DNA of 64,000 bases, taken from Alistipes sp. (GTDB taxonomy: Bacteria > Bacteroidota > Bacteroidia > Bacteroidales > Rikenellaceae). Shown here in pieces: positions 33,727 through 43,458 of the stretch (positions are counted from its first letter, which is position 1; the number at the start of each line of letters is the position of its first letter). Under the pieces are notes generated by a model. It saw only the letters and a program-made list of their open reading frames with translations, did not search any database and was not told the origin of the DNA. The DNA lies in contig JAFVRC010000015.1 of NCBI GenBank assembly GCA_017504485.1, positions 1 to 64,000 of the forward strand, given 5' to 3'. The position numbers were made by a program, and so were the translations under genes.

Positions 33727-35166
33727 ATGAAGACGAAAGGTTTGAAGATAGGATTGCTCGCAGTGCTGCTTGTCGGCACGACGGTGCTGCTTGTTGCGCA
33801 GCGACGTTTCGTGATGCTCGACAAGGTGGTTGCCGTGGTGGGCAACTCGTCGATAAGTTATTCGGATGTGATGCAGCTCTCGCGACAGATTGCCGAGCAG
33901 CGCCGCAGTGAGGGCTACACCTCCGACCGCGATCCGCGTAACGAGGCTCTCGAGAATCTGCTCATGCAGAAACTCCTCTACAATCAGGGATTGCTCGACT
34001 CGGTGCAGATCAACAGCGGCGATGTGACTCGACGCGTCGAGGCGCAGGTGCAGTCGATGATTGAGGCCGAGGGGTCGGTGGCCGCGCTCGAGAAGAAGAC
34101 ACACATGGCGATATACCACATCCGCGATCTGCTGCGCCGGCAGTTCGAGGAGCAGGCCTATGCGCAGTCGATGCAGCAGACCGTCGTCTCGAAGACCAAG
34201 ATTGTGCCGGGTGAGGTCGAGCGATACTATAAGGCAATCGACAAGGATAGCCTGCCGATTATCGCCGAGCAGTATGTCTATGCGCATATCACCAAGTTTC
34301 CGCGTAACATGGGGGATGCAAAGTTGCGAACGCGCGAGCGACTCCTCGAGATGCGTGAGCGCATTGTGACTGGCAAGACCAAGTTTGCGACGTTGGCGCG
34401 TATGTACTCGGTCGATGGCTCGGCCATCCATGGTGGTGAGCTCGATCCTGCGCCGCTTGCCGGTTTTGTGAAGCCCTTTGCTGATGCTCTCGCTGAACTG
34501 AAGCCCGGGCAGGTGTCGGAGGTTGTCGAGTCGGAGTTCGGTTTTCACCTCATACAACTCATAAGCAAGAAGGGACAGCTCTACCACTGCCGCCATATCC
34601 TTCTGCGCCCGACATACGCGATGGAGGATCTTGTGGCACCGCTGCGCGAGCTCGATAGCCTTGCGGCCCTTATCCGCAAGGATTCGCTCACCTTCGAGAA
34701 GGCCGCCTTGGAGCACTCCGACGACAAGTACTCGAAGAACAATGGCGGTATCGTGACCAATCACGACCTATTGGAGCGTTACTCGGCCTTCGATGCCAAC
34801 CTCACGGCGACGAAGTTCCTCAAAGAGGATTTCGGAGCGCGTGGTGGCAAGAGCATCGACGACTACAACGCCCTGCGCCGCCTTAAAGTAGGCGAGATAT
34901 CATCGGCCTATCGTACGACCGACCCTGTGGGCAACGAGCTGTGCAAGGTGGTGAAGCTCGTGAAGATAATACCGCCGCACAACGCTTCGTTGGAGGAGGA
35001 CTATCTGCGTATCGAGGCAATGGCTCTCAACGTGAAGCAAGAGCGCGAGTTTCAGGCGTGGCTCGACCGCAAGATAGCGACGATGTACGTCTATATCGAC
35101 CCCGAGTTCCGCAGTGGCGACTTTACGAACAAGAGTTGGGTGAAACATAGTCATAACCGTAAATAG
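33727..35166 (+). CDS. surA: Peptidylprolyl isomerase / chaperone SurA-like
   Basis: 479 residues with an N-terminal signal or anchor (about 7-24). DKVVAVVGNSSISYSDV opens the chaperone domain, and two parvulin domains follow: about 180-285 (YVYAHITKFP ... GGELDPAP ... GFHLIQLI) and 290-400 (YHCRHILLRP ... DKYSKNNGGIVTN). This order, chaperone then two PPIC modules, is SurA's. It escorts unfolded outer membrane proteins. Gene neighbours concern envelope assembly. Confidence 0.88.
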   Translation: MKTKGLKIGLLAVLLVGTTVLLVAQRRFVMLDKVVAVVGNSSISYSDVMQLSRQIAEQRRSEGYTSDRDPRNEALENLLMQKLLYNQGLLDSVQINSGDVTRRVEAQVQSMIEAEGSVAALEKKTHMAIYHIRDLLRRQFEEQAYAQSMQQTVVSKTKIVPGEVERYYKAIDKDSLPIIAEQYVYAHITKFPRNMGDAKLRTRERLLEMRERIVTGKTKFATLARMYSVDGSAIHGGELDPAPLAGFVKPFADALAELKPGQVSEVVESEFGFHLIQLISKKGQLYHCRHILLRPTYAMEDLVAPLRELDSLAALIRKDSLTFEKAALEHSDDKYSKNNGGIVTNHDLLERYSAFDANLTATKFLKEDFGARGGKSIDDYNALRRLKVGEISSAYRTTDPVGNELCKVVKLVKIIPPHNASLEEDYLRIEAMALNVKQEREFQAWLDRKIATMYVYIDPEFRSGDFTNKSWVKHSHNRK

Positions 35167-35177
35167 AGATTACTGCC

Positions 35178-37901
35178 GTGCGAAAAACTGCCCTCTCCAT
35201 AACGGTCTGGTTGTCGGCTCTGGCGAGCATTGTCTTTGCCGGTACGGCCGACTTGTCGGTGCCCCTCTTCTCGGAGCAGAGCCGCGAGCAGCAGTCGCTC
35301 TCGTCGGGCGGTTCGGGCAAGAGTGAGGACTACGTCGATATGAAATCCGACGAGGGTTGGCAGATGGAGCACGGGGGCACGAAGATATTTGTCGTGCGTG
35401 GTAACTTTGCGGCCCACCATAATGGTGCGGTCATCACGGCCGATAGCGCGGTGCGCTACTCGGAGAAGCGACTCGAGTGTTTCGGCAACGTCTTGATAAA
35501 CAAGGGTACAACCTACATATACGGCGATCGTGCGGAGTACGATGGTGAGACCAATATTGCCCGCGTCTATGCCAATATCGTCAAGGTGCTGGATGGCGAT
35601 GCGGTGCTCTATACCTACAACTTCCGCTTCAACACCAAGAGCAATGTGGGGCGTTTCTCGGGAGGCGGTGTGGCCATCAGCGGTACGAATATGCTCGAAT
35701 CGGAGCGCGGATACTACTATGGCGACCGCAAGCAACTGATAGGTGTCGAGCACGTGCAGATGCGCAATGACTCCTACGAGATGAAGGCCGACTCGGTGGT
35801 CTATGATACGGAGAGCGACTTTGCGCAGTTCTTCACCAATACGAACATCTGGAATACGGGGCAGAACGAGTATCTATCGACCGACCGAGGTTCGTTTGAC
35901 AAGCGACTCCAACTCTATACGCTCACGCGCAATGGCTACATCCTCACCGAGAAGCAGGAACTCTTCTGCGATACGCTCGACTATTACCGAGACAGAGGAT
36001 ATGTGCGTCTGAAGAATAATGTGCAGATTGACGACCGCGAGCAGAAGGTGCTTGCCTTTGGCGATTGGGCGGAGTATTGGAAGGAGCCGGGCAATGCGCT
36101 CCTTGCACGCCGCCCGTCGATTATCTCATACGATACATCGCAGGGTGACTCGCTCTTTATGCGTGCCGACTCGATGTTCCTCTACACGCACGATCCGGTC
36201 AAGGAGCGTATCGAGCAGGCGCGGAAAGATTCGTTGCAGAGGGTGGCGGATGCCGCGCGTGCCGACTCTCTCGCCAAGGCAACGGCCAAGGGTGATGCTG
36301 CGGCCGCTTCGAAGAGTGTGGCTGCCGAGAGTGCGTCCGACAAGGATGGCGGTGCGCAGCCGCGCGGCAAGATGAAGCCTAACAAGCGCGACAAGGGCCG
36401 TCGTGGCGATGTGCGCGGTGAGCGAGATGAGCGTAGCGAGGCTCTGCGCCGCCAGGCCGAGAGGGCTAATAGCGCGGTTAAGGGTGCGATAGCTTCGCAG
36501 GGCGAGTCTCCTATGGCCGTCAAGGGTGATATTAAGGCGCGTGGGCCTGTCGGAGATGCGCCAGCGGCGACACCACAAGGGGCTCCGATAGCCGCTCCGC
36601 AGCACGATACGGCGGCGGTGGCTGCTACGAAGGCAGATTCACTGAAGCGTGACTCGTTGATGCGTGATTCGTTGAAGCGTGACTCGTTGCAGCGAATGCT
36701 TGACACGATGACCAAGAAGGAGCTACGCGACTACCACCGTGCGGCAAAGAGGCGCGTGAGCGACTCGCTGAAGCAGATTAAGAAGGGTATTAGTGACTCG
36801 ATAAAGGCTGTTAAGGCCGAGGCTCTGCGCATCAAGCTCGACTCGATAGGCGAGCTGCGACAGGCCAAGCGCACGGCTATCTATCGCAAGATGGAGATTG
36901 CCGACTCGATACGTCTGGCCAAGGAGCAGGAGCGTGCCGATGCCGCTCTGCGCCGTAAGTTGGCGCGTATGGAGAAGCGAGGTATATATATCGAGCCGGT
37001 AGGTGCTGTGGTGTGGCAGTCGGTGGATTCGTTGCTGATGGTCGAGAATCGTGGCGACTCGCTCTTTGAGCGACGACTCGACTCGTTGATTCTCATCTAT
37101 TTCCCTCGCTTGGCCGAGGATAGTGTTGCGGCCGATACGACCAAGTCGGAGGCGATATACCGCATAGTGCGTGCATACCGTAACGTCAAGATATTCCGCA
37201 GCGACTTCCAAACGGTGTGCGACTCGCTGACGACCGACAGCCGCGACTCGATAATCAATATGTACATTAATCCGGTGATGTGGAACGGCGCGAGTCAGAT
37301 ATTCTCCGACGTGATGCACATATACACGCGCGATCGCGCTCTCGATCGCGCTCTCTTCGAGGGAAAGCCCATGACCATCTCGCAACTCGATACGGCGCAC
37401 TATAACCAAATCGCCGGCAAGGAGATGATATCGTTCTTCCGCAACAACGAGATCTACCGCAACGATGTGAACGGCAACGTGCAGACCATATACTATATGC
37501 AGGAGGATAACTCGCCAGATATAACCCTTATGGCCTATATCGAGGCTGCCGATATGACCTCCTACATCAATGGGCAGCAGGTTGAGGGTATCACCTATCG
37601 TGGCAACCCGACATATACGTTCTATCCGATAGACAAGATTCCGGAGACGCAGCCTGTGCGCCTCGACGGATTCCGCTGGGAGGCCTCGCGCCGTCCGGCT
37701 CGTGATACGATATTTACCCGCACGATACGGCCATCGTTGCGCACGGTCAAGGAGTCGCTGCGCCGCCCGGACTTCCCGATAAATCGCACGATGGAGCAGC
37801 GCAAGGCACGCCTTTTGAGACTTCACGCTTGGAGCGACCGCACGGATACGCTCTCGGCCGAGACACACGAGTGGCTCGAATCGCTCGCTACGCCATTCTA
37901 A
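35178..37901 (+). CDS. OstA/LptA-like lipopolysaccharide transport protein with long charged insert
   Basis: 907 residues from a GTG start with a signal peptide (about 1-21). Residues 55-330 contain repeated short beta repeats of the OstA/LptA type (VITADSAVRYSEKRLECFGNV, IYGDRAEYDGETNIARVY), which make the periplasmic LPS bridge. From about 340 to 620 lies a low-complexity Ala/Lys/Arg/Asp-rich insert with a DSLKRDSL repeat. The C-terminal 280 residues resume OstA-like repeats. LptA is usually under 250 residues and Bacteroidota OstA proteins are longer, but the insert looks unusual. Next to lpxD. Confidence 0.85.
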   Translation: MRKTALSITVWLSALASIVFAGTADLSVPLFSEQSREQQSLSSGGSGKSEDYVDMKSDEGWQMEHGGTKIFVVRGNFAAHHNGAVITADSAVRYSEKRLECFGNVLINKGTTYIYGDRAEYDGETNIARVYANIVKVLDGDAVLYTYNFRFNTKSNVGRFSGGGVAISGTNMLESERGYYYGDRKQLIGVEHVQMRNDSYEMKADSVVYDTESDFAQFFTNTNIWNTGQNEYLSTDRGSFDKRLQLYTLTRNGYILTEKQELFCDTLDYYRDRGYVRLKNNVQIDDREQKVLAFGDWAEYWKEPGNALLARRPSIISYDTSQGDSLFMRADSMFLYTHDPVKERIEQARKDSLQRVADAARADSLAKATAKGDAAAASKSVAAESASDKDGGAQPRGKMKPNKRDKGRRGDVRGERDERSEALRRQAERANSAVKGAIASQGESPMAVKGDIKARGPVGDAPAATPQGAPIAAPQHDTAAVAATKADSLKRDSLMRDSLKRDSLQRMLDTMTKKELRDYHRAAKRRVSDSLKQIKKGISDSIKAVKAEALRIKLDSIGELRQAKRTAIYRKMEIADSIRLAKEQERADAALRRKLARMEKRGIYIEPVGAVVWQSVDSLLMVENRGDSLFERRLDSLILIYFPRLAEDSVAADTTKSEAIYRIVRAYRNVKIFRSDFQTVCDSLTTDSRDSIINMYINPVMWNGASQIFSDVMHIYTRDRALDRALFEGKPMTISQLDTAHYNQIAGKEMISFFRNNEIYRNDVNGNVQTIYYMQEDNSPDITLMAYIEAADMTSYINGQQVEGITYRGNPTYTFYPIDKIPETQPVRLDGFRWEASRRPARDTIFTRTIRPSLRTVKESLRRPDFPINRTMEQRKARLLRLHAWSDRTDTLSAETHEWLESLATPF
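36636..36695 (+). repeat. 15-base degenerate coding repeat
   Basis: Four imperfect copies of GA(T/C)TC(A/G)(C/T)TGAAGCGT-like units encode the DSLKRDSLMRDSLKRDSLQR stretch within the OstA-like protein. Confidence 0.8.
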
Positions 37902-37954
37902 ATGTCGCGACTATACTACAAGACAACCCAAACAATAATTAACCAATTGAAGAT

Positions 37955-38998
37955 ATGAAATTCACGGCAGAAATGATAGCAGCTCTCCTCGGTGGAGAGG
38001 TTGTTGGCAATAAGGAGGCGGCCGTACATACCGTCTCGTCGATTGAGGATGGCAAGGAGGGTTCACTCTCCTACCTCACGAATCCGAAGTATGAGCAGTT
38101 CGTATATACGACAGGCTGCTCGATAGTGCTTGTCAGCCGCGAGTTCGAGCCGAAGCAGGAGGTGGCCGCAACGCTTATCCGCGTGGAGAATGTAGGCGCA
38201 TCGGTGTTGCAACTCTTGGAGATGTACAACGCCATGAAGCCGCAGAAGAGCGGCATCAGTCCCAAAGCCTCGATTTCGGAGAAGGCCACGGTGGGTGAGA
38301 AGTGCTATATCGGCGATTTCGCGGTAATCGAGGATGGTGCGGTAATCGGCGATGGCGCGAAGATATATCCGCAGTGCTACGTCGGCGACGGTGTGAAGAT
38401 TGGTGCGCAGACGAAGCTCTATGCCGGAGTGAAGATATATGAGGGGTGCGTCGTGGGCGAGCGTTGTATTATCCATGCCGGGGCGGTAATCGGAGCCGAC
38501 GGCTTCGGTTTTGCACCTAACGCCTCGGGGGGCTTCGACAAGATTCCGCAGCTCGGCAATGTGATTATCGAGGACGATGTGGAGATAGGTGCCAACACCT
38601 GCATCGACCGCGCAAAGACCGACTCGACAATCATTCGCCACGGAGTGAAGCTCGACAACCTTGTGCAGGTGGGCCACAATGTGCAGATTGGTGCCAATAC
38701 CGTATCGTCGGCACAGATGGGTATTGCCGGCACGTCGAAGGTGGGCGAAAACTGCTTCCTGGCCGGTCAGGTGGGTATTGCCGACCACATAACGATTGGC
38801 GACCGCGTGAAGATTGGTGCGCAGTCGGGTATCGACCGCGATGTGCCAAACGACGAGGTGCGTATGGGTTCGCCGGCGCAGTCGGGCAAGGGTTTCTATC
38901 GCTCGTTTGCCGTCATCAAGAGTCTGCCGGAGCTGAATCGCAGGGTGGCGGCCTTGGAGCGTGTCGTAGAGAGTTTGAAGAGTAACGAAAACGAATAA
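37955..38998 (+). CDS. lpxD: UDP-3-O-(3-hydroxyacyl)glucosamine N-acyltransferase
   Basis: Third step of lipid A synthesis (cytosol): adds the second hydroxyacyl chain to UDP-3-O-acylglucosamine. 347 residues: N-terminal uridine-binding domain (1-100), then a left-handed beta-helix of hexapeptide repeats from about 105 to 300 ([19 protein letters not shown] and onward), with the catalytic histidine region near [16 protein letters not shown], and a C-terminal helix ([18 protein letters not shown]). Its place after the OstA-like gene links lipid A synthesis to LPS transport. Confidence 0.96.
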   Translation: MKFTAEMIAALLGGEVVGNKEAAVHTVSSIEDGKEGSLSYLTNPKYEQFVYTTGCSIVLVSREFEPKQEVAATLIRVENVGASVLQLLEMYNAMKPQKSGISPKASISEKATVGEKCYIGDFAVIEDGAVIGDGAKIYPQCYVGDGVKIGAQTKLYAGVKIYEGCVVGERCIIHAGAVIGADGFGFAPNASGGFDKIPQLGNVIIEDDVEIGANTCIDRAKTDSTIIRHGVKLDNLVQVGHNVQIGANTVSSAQMGIAGTSKVGENCFLAGQVGIADHITIGDRVKIGAQSGIDRDVPNDEVRMGSPAQSGKGFYRSFAVIKSLPELNRRVAALERVVESLKSNENE

Positions 38999-39007
38999 AA
39001 AAGAGCT

Positions 39008-40075
39008 ATGAAAAAGATTTTCTTCGCAGCCGTGGCCCTCGTTGTGGCGGTCGGCTGCTCGTCGAACAAGAGTGTTGTGACGGCCGAGTTGCAGAATCTC
39101 GGCGATGCAAAGATGGTCTATCTCGCCGATATGTGGAATGGTCGCGAGATAATTGACTCGACGAAGGTCGAGAATGGCTGCTTCAGGTTTGAGCGCAAGG
39201 GTGAGCCTACCTTTGCTGCGGTAGTGGCCGATGGTCGTCCTGTAGCCTTCTTCTTTACGGAGGTAGGCGAGGTGCGTCTGTCGGGTGATTTGCTGCACAA
39301 TCCGGCAATAGTGTCGGGTACGCCGGCAAATGAGGCTCTGGCTGCCTTTGCCGAGGAGTCGGGTCAGCTGCGCGAGAATTATAGTAACGCCGAGCTGGAG
39401 GAGGATATGATAGCCATCGAGAAGAGCTACAACCGCCTGATTGACCAGACGACGGAGGCGAATGTCAATAATCTGCTGGGTGTCTATATGCTGCACCAGC
39501 GTTCCTATGAGTTGCCATCCTACGAGATGCTTGCCAAGATTGAGGCTCTGTCCGACGAGATGAAGGCACACAGCGTCGTTGTCAAGCTCAAGGAGTCGGC
39601 CGAGCGTAAGCGTAAGACCGAGCCGCAGGCCGAGGGTAGCGATTATGTGCCTCACTATATCAACGTGGTACAGGCTGACACCTCGGGTGCCGAGGTGTCG
39701 CTCAGCTCGGTGGTCGATAATAAGAGCAACCGCTATGTGCTGCTCGACTTCTGGGCCTCGTGGTGTGGCCCTTGTATGCACGAGGTGCCGGTGCTGATTG
39801 AGGCTTACAACAACTACCACAAGCGAGGTTTCGAGATTTATGGTGTGTCGCTCGACACGAAGAAGGAGTCGTGGCTCACGACCGTCGAGCGTGCCAAGAT
39901 GAAGTGGGTGAACGTATGCTCGTTGGAGGGCTTCGAGTGCAAGGCGGTCGAGGAGTATGCCGTTGAGGCTATCCCTACGAACTACCTTATCGACTGCGCT
40001 ACGGGCGTTATTGTGGCCAAGAATCTGCGTGGTGAGCAGGTGGCCGAGAAGTTGCAGGAGTTGCTCGGCAAGTAG
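39008..40075 (+). CDS. TlpA-like thiol-disulfide lipoprotein with DUF4369-type N-terminus
   Basis: 355 residues; lipobox MKKIFFAAVALVVAVGC (Cys17). The N-terminal ~110 residues resemble DUF4369 (beta-rich, MVYLADMWNGREIIDSTKV). The thioredoxin fold has the active site WCGPC with Cys253 and Cys256, and a cis-Pro segment EAIPTNYLID. Probably a reductase for periplasmic disulfides. It starts 9 bases after lpxD and ends 6 bases before ruvC. Confidence 0.88.
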   Translation: MKKIFFAAVALVVAVGCSSNKSVVTAELQNLGDAKMVYLADMWNGREIIDSTKVENGCFRFERKGEPTFAAVVADGRPVAFFFTEVGEVRLSGDLLHNPAIVSGTPANEALAAFAEESGQLRENYSNAELEEDMIAIEKSYNRLIDQTTEANVNNLLGVYMLHQRSYELPSYEMLAKIEALSDEMKAHSVVVKLKESAERKRKTEPQAEGSDYVPHYINVVQADTSGAEVSLSSVVDNKSNRYVLLDFWASWCGPCMHEVPVLIEAYNNYHKRGFEIYGVSLDTKKESWLTTVERAKMKWVNVCSLEGFECKAVEEYAVEAIPTNYLIDCATGVIVAKNLRGEQVAEKLQELLGK

Positions 40076-40081
40076 CAGTAG

Positions 40082-40702
40082 ATGAACGCGAAGCACGACC
40101 AGATATACCGCATACTCGGCATCGACCCCGGCACCAACTATATGGGTTATGGTGTTTTGGAGGTCGAGGGGCGCACGTTGCGCTCGGTGGTGCTCGGCGA
40201 GATAGACCTGCATAAGATTGACAACCCCTACTCGAAGCTGCGCTACATCTTCGACCGCGTGTGTATGCTTATCGAGGAGTTCGAGCCGCGTGAGGTGGCC
40301 CTCGAGTCGCCATTCTTCGGGCGCAATGTGCAGAGTATGTTGAAGCTCGGCCGTGCGCAGGGGGTAGCCATGGCTGCGGCATTGAGTCGCAACCGAGAGG
40401 TGTTCGAGTATGCCCCGTCGCGTATCAAGCAGTCGATTGCCGGCATAGGCTCGGCCTCGAAAGAGCAGGTAGCGGGGGTGGTTATGCGTACCCTCAAAAT
40501 CGAGGATAAACCCCGCAAGCTCGATGCTACGGATGGTATGGCTGTCGCGCTATGTCACTACTTTGCCTCCTCGTCGCCTATCAACGCTGCTCTCGGCACG
40601 GCTATGGTTAAGGGTCTTGGTGGCGACAAGCGTGCCAAGCGGTGCGGCACTACGTCGTGGGAGAGTTTCGTGCGAGAGAATGCCGATAGGGTAAAGGGTT
40701 AG
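40082..40702 (+). CDS. ruvC: Holliday junction endonuclease RuvC
   Basis: 206 residues; the enzyme cuts Holliday junctions with RuvAB. Catalytic acidic residues are seen at Asp15 (GIDPG) and Glu75 (ALESPFFGRN), with further ones in LDATDGMAVALCH. The C-terminus is about 30 residues longer than E. coli RuvC. It is the last gene of the envelope operon, an unexpected partner but with only a 6-base gap. ruvA and ruvB are not in the window. Confidence 0.96.
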   Translation: MNAKHDQIYRILGIDPGTNYMGYGVLEVEGRTLRSVVLGEIDLHKIDNPYSKLRYIFDRVCMLIEEFEPREVALESPFFGRNVQSMLKLGRAQGVAMAAALSRNREVFEYAPSRIKQSIAGIGSASKEQVAGVVMRTLKIEDKPRKLDATDGMAVALCHYFASSSPINAALGTAMVKGLGGDKRAKRCGTTSWESFVRENADRVKG

Positions 40703-40726
40703 AGCCGTAGTGGAATTCCTAATAAG

Positions 40727-40762
40727 AAGGGCGTGTTCGGAGATGAAGCCGAATACGCCCTT
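40727..40762. terminator. Bidirectional terminator between ruvC and rubrerythrin
   Basis: AAGGGCGTGTTCGG (40727-40740) with CCGAATACGCCCTT (40749-40762), one G-U pair, T tract on the plus side. Confidence 0.85.
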
Positions 40763-40770
40763 TCGTGTCG

Positions 40771-41349
40771 TTAATAGTTCTCGCGTTTTGGCTCGAAGTA
40801 GGCCTGCGGATGCGAGCAGGTGGGGCAGATGCGCGGAGCCTCCTTCGCCTTGCAGACAAAGCCGCAGTTGCGACACTGCCACCACGTCTCCCCTTCGCGG
40901 CGGAAAAAGTTGCCGTCGGTGATGCGCGACAGCAGTTTAAGGTAACGGTTTTCGTGCTCTACCTCGACGGTCGAGACCATACGGAAGGCGTTGGCCACCT
41001 CGGCAAACCCCTCCTCCTCGGCAATGGTGGCGAAGGTGGGGTAGAGGATATCCCACTCTTCGCGCTCGCCCTCGGCTGCCGCAAGCAGATTCTCCTCGGT
41101 AGTGCCTATGCGGCCGGCGGGGTATGTAGCCTCGCTAATCTCGGCCTTGCCACCCTCGAGGAGCTTGAAGAATACCTCGGCGTGCTCCTGCTCTTGTCCC
41201 GCCGTCTCGTCGAAGATGGCGGCAATCTGTTCGTAACCCTCCTTGCGTGCGCGTTTGGCAAAGAATGTGTAGCGGTTACGCGCCTGCGATTCGCCGGCAA
41301 AAGCCTTCAAGAGGTTTTGCTCGGTGCGTGTTCCTTTGATACTTTTCAT
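40771..41349 (-). CDS. rbr: Rubrerythrin
   Basis: 192 residues. The di-iron four-helix domain has the expected glutamates (AGESQARNRYTFFAK, EEQEHAE-type region and EVEHENRY), and a C-terminal rubredoxin-like iron site CRNCG ... CPTC. It reduces hydrogen peroxide in the cytosol of anaerobes. The gene is single and divergent from the DedA-like gene; an upstream promoter is not obvious. Confidence 0.95.
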   Translation of the reverse strand: MKSIKGTRTEQNLLKAFAGESQARNRYTFFAKRARKEGYEQIAAIFDETAGQEQEHAEVFFKLLEGGKAEISEATYPAGRIGTTEENLLAAAEGEREEWDILYPTFATIAEEEGFAEVANAFRMVSTVEVEHENRYLKLLSRITDGNFFRREGETWWQCRNCGFVCKAKEAPRICPTCSHPQAYFEPKRENY

Positions 41350-41447
41350 TTTCGGAATTTTAGTAAACAGCAGTATCGTGCGGCAATATTTGTGCCATGC
41401 GAGGTGCTAAAAGCCGCGAGCGATGGGGCAAAATTGTAAAATTTGTA

Positions 41448-41455
41448 TATCTTTG
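41448..41455 (+). promoter_or_regulatory. Predicted -7 box for the DedA-like gene
   Basis: TATCTTTG nine bases before the ATG at 41465; the transcript would have almost no leader. Confidence 0.55.
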
Positions 41456-41464
41456 TGGTCGGAT

Positions 41465-41902
41465 ATGGATTGGTTGATGGAGCTCGGCTATTGGGGCCTC
41501 TTCGTAGGCTCGTTTCTGGCGGCGACGGTGGTGCCATTCAGTGCAGATGTGCTGATGGTCGGGATGTTGGTTGCCGGTGGCGAGATGTGGGTCGTCGTCG
41601 CTGTAGCCACGCTCGGCAACTTTATTGGAGGCCTGACCTCCTATGCCATAGGCCGTGCAGGCCGTTGGGAGTGGATTGAGCGGCTTGGCGTGTCGCGTGA
41701 GCGGCTCGAGCGGCAGCAGGCAAATATACGCCGTTTTGGTGCCCCTATTGCTCTGCTCTCGTGGGTGCCGTTTGTTGGAGATGTCTTCGCCGTGGCTTTG
41801 GGCTTCTACCGTGTGCGCTTTGTGCCAATGGCCGTATATATGTTTATCGGCAAGTGTGCCCGCTTTGTGATGTGGGCCTTTATATATTACTACGTCAAAT
41901 AG
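41465..41902 (+). CDS. DedA/YqaA-family membrane protein (VTT domain)
   Basis: 145 residues with four to five membrane segments. The start at 41465 follows the predicted promoter; a longer frame from 41423 would begin upstream of it. VTT-type features are the FLAATVVPFSADVLMVGML segment, GNFIGGLTSYAIGR and the FGAPIALLSWVPFVGD region. DedA proteins act in lipid carrier and phospholipid translocation. It probably forms an operon with the PNGase gene 8 bases downstream. Confidence 0.85.
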   Translation: MDWLMELGYWGLFVGSFLAATVVPFSADVLMVGMLVAGGEMWVVVAVATLGNFIGGLTSYAIGRAGRWEWIERLGVSRERLERQQANIRRFGAPIALLSWVPFVGDVFAVALGFYRVRFVPMAVYMFIGKCARFVMWAFIYYYVK

Positions 41903-41910
41903 ATACGATT

Positions 41911-43023
41911 ATGAAGAGAACTACGATTTTGGCCCTTGTGGCTGTTTTGTCCTTTGCGGCCTGCACCACAAATCAGGGTGGAGCAGAGGCCGGAGCAACA
42001 GATGTTGTGGCGCAGATAACGCGTGAACCATTCTATACGGAGAACCCCGAGAGCCGCACGCCGGCCGTTGCGGTGGCCTCCGAGGCACATCGACTCAGCT
42101 TCTTCGGCTGGGGCGAGCAGAACGACAAGCAGTTTGCAATGGAGCTGCCGAGCGACGTGTCGGGTATCGACCGCGTGCTGCTCGAGTACCGTATGGGTGC
42201 GTGGGGTGAGCGCCCGGGCGAGTGGGACAATACGACGATGCTCTTTGTCGAGGATAAGCTGACGGGCGAGCGATATGAGATTGCACGAGCCATATCTCCC
42301 TATGGCAATAGTTTTAGTAGCACATGGAGCAAGACCTTCTGGCTCGATGTGACGGAGTATCTGCCTATGCTCTCGGGAACAACGACCTTCTACCTCTACT
42401 ATGGCGGTTGGGATGCTACCGATACGCGTGCGCATACGGCTACATTTACATTCAACTACTACAAGGGCGAGCCACAGCGCAACGTCGTATTCACACACGA
42501 ACTATACGACTCGAGCCGCGACGGTAACTCCGGCTATCGCGCGTGGGCATACGGCGTGAAGGGGCACGATATAGAGGATGTGTCGCGCCTCGGTGAGCGC
42601 ACGGTGGAGGTGCCACAGACGGTGCAGTCGCTCGAGATGCGTGTTGCCATTACGGGTCACGGCCACGACCGAGGTAAGTTTGTCGAGCGCGGCAACTACT
42701 ACACACGCAACGCGGCGGAGTTCGACGAGAATTTCTATGAGTTTGTGGTCAATGGCTCGCGCCAGAGCATCAAGGGCCATATCTTCTACGACAACTTTAC
42801 TACCTACTATCAGTCGGGTACTTACATCTCTGACCGCGCGAATTGGGGCCCGGGCCTGCCGATAAATGTGCAGTATTGGAGCATCGCTCGTCCGGCAAAT
42901 GGCTACGGCAAACTCACTCTCGACCTCGACCTCGAGGAGTTTATCTCGACAATGTCGGAGCCTAATGCAGAGGGTGTGGCGCAGTATATCGTTCAGGTGA
43001 ACCTCTTCGGATACGATAGGTAG
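41911..43023 (+). CDS. PNGase F-like peptide-N-glycosidase lipoprotein
   Basis: 370 residues; lipobox MKRTTILALVAVLSFAAC (Cys18). The rest matches the two jelly-roll domains of the PNGase F family: an N-terminal half with DRVLLEYRMGAWGERPGEWDN and FWLDVTEYLP, and a C-terminal half with RVAITGHGHD, CEFDENFYEFVVNG-like sequence and GYGKLTLDLD. These enzymes release N-glycans from glycoproteins, consistent with a gut bacterium using host glycans. The residue-level active site was not aligned. Confidence 0.88.
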   Translation: MKRTTILALVAVLSFAACTTNQGGAEAGATDVVAQITREPFYTENPESRTPAVAVASEAHRLSFFGWGEQNDKQFAMELPSDVSGIDRVLLEYRMGAWGERPGEWDNTTMLFVEDKLTGERYEIARAISPYGNSFSSTWSKTFWLDVTEYLPMLSGTTTFYLYYGGWDATDTRAHTATFTFNYYKGEPQRNVVFTHELYDSSRDGNSGYRAWAYGVKGHDIEDVSRLGERTVEVPQTVQSLEMRVAITGHGHDRGKFVERGNYYTRNAAEFDENFYEFVVNGSRQSIKGHIFYDNFTTYYQSGTYISDRANWGPGLPINVQYWSIARPANGYGKLTLDLDLEEFISTMSEPNAEGVAQYIVQVNLFGYDR

Positions 43024-43094
43024 GCAAAAAGAGGCCGTCTGACCAACCGGGGTATCTACGTTAATTTCTCTTGTTATACAACTTCTAATAAAAT

Positions 43095-43125
43095 GAGTGT
43101 GTCTAAAAACTTGTTAGACACACTC
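43095..43125. terminator. Bidirectional terminator after the PNGase gene
   Basis: Perfect 12-base stem GAGTGTGTCTAA (43095-43106) with 43114-43125. It overlaps the end of the small minus-strand frame at 43103-43339. Confidence 0.85.
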
Positions 43126-43339
43126 CTCTCATTGTATGCTCGTCCTCCTCTATGAAGGTAAGTGTGAAGTTGTCTTCGTCAAGCACTCGGTTGCCTTCGT
43201 TATTATAGCGGGTGTAATGGTCTTTCAAATAGTTATAAATGTCAGTTGAAGCATTCAAGCACACCCTTAACTTATCAATGCTTACTGTGTAGTTATTCTT
43301 CTTCAAAGCTATGTCTTTTCTTGTAAATATAAGGTACAC
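43103..43339 (-). CDS. Possible small protein of unknown function
   Basis: 78-codon frame in an AT-rich stretch, with balanced composition and no signal peptide (SIDKLRVCLNAS, FTLTFIEEDEH). It overlaps no other gene but its last codons lie inside a terminator hairpin, and no promoter is seen. It could be a real small gene acquired with the neighbouring outer membrane protein or a chance frame. About 120 bases (43340-43458) separate it from the next gene. Confidence 0.35.
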   Translation of the reverse strand: MYLIFTRKDIALKKNNYTVSIDKLRVCLNASTDIYNYLKDHYTRYNNEGNRVLDEDNFTLTFIEEDEHTMRGVCLTSF

Positions 43340-43458
43340 CGCTAAAAAGTCAAGGGTATCAAGAGAAAAAGTGTTATCAAAGAACGGGTGTGGTCAAAAA
43401 ATAACGGCGACCATCGAAAATGACCGCTGTTACTGTTACCATACAACTCAAAGGGTTA

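Noticed and set aside
33097..34764. Minus-strand open frame of 555 codons
   Set aside because: Antisense to the two SurA-like genes; His/Arg/Leu-rich without motifs.
38063..40213. Minus-strand open frame of 716 codons
   Set aside because: Antisense to lpxD, the TlpA-like gene and the start of ruvC, which are clearly real.
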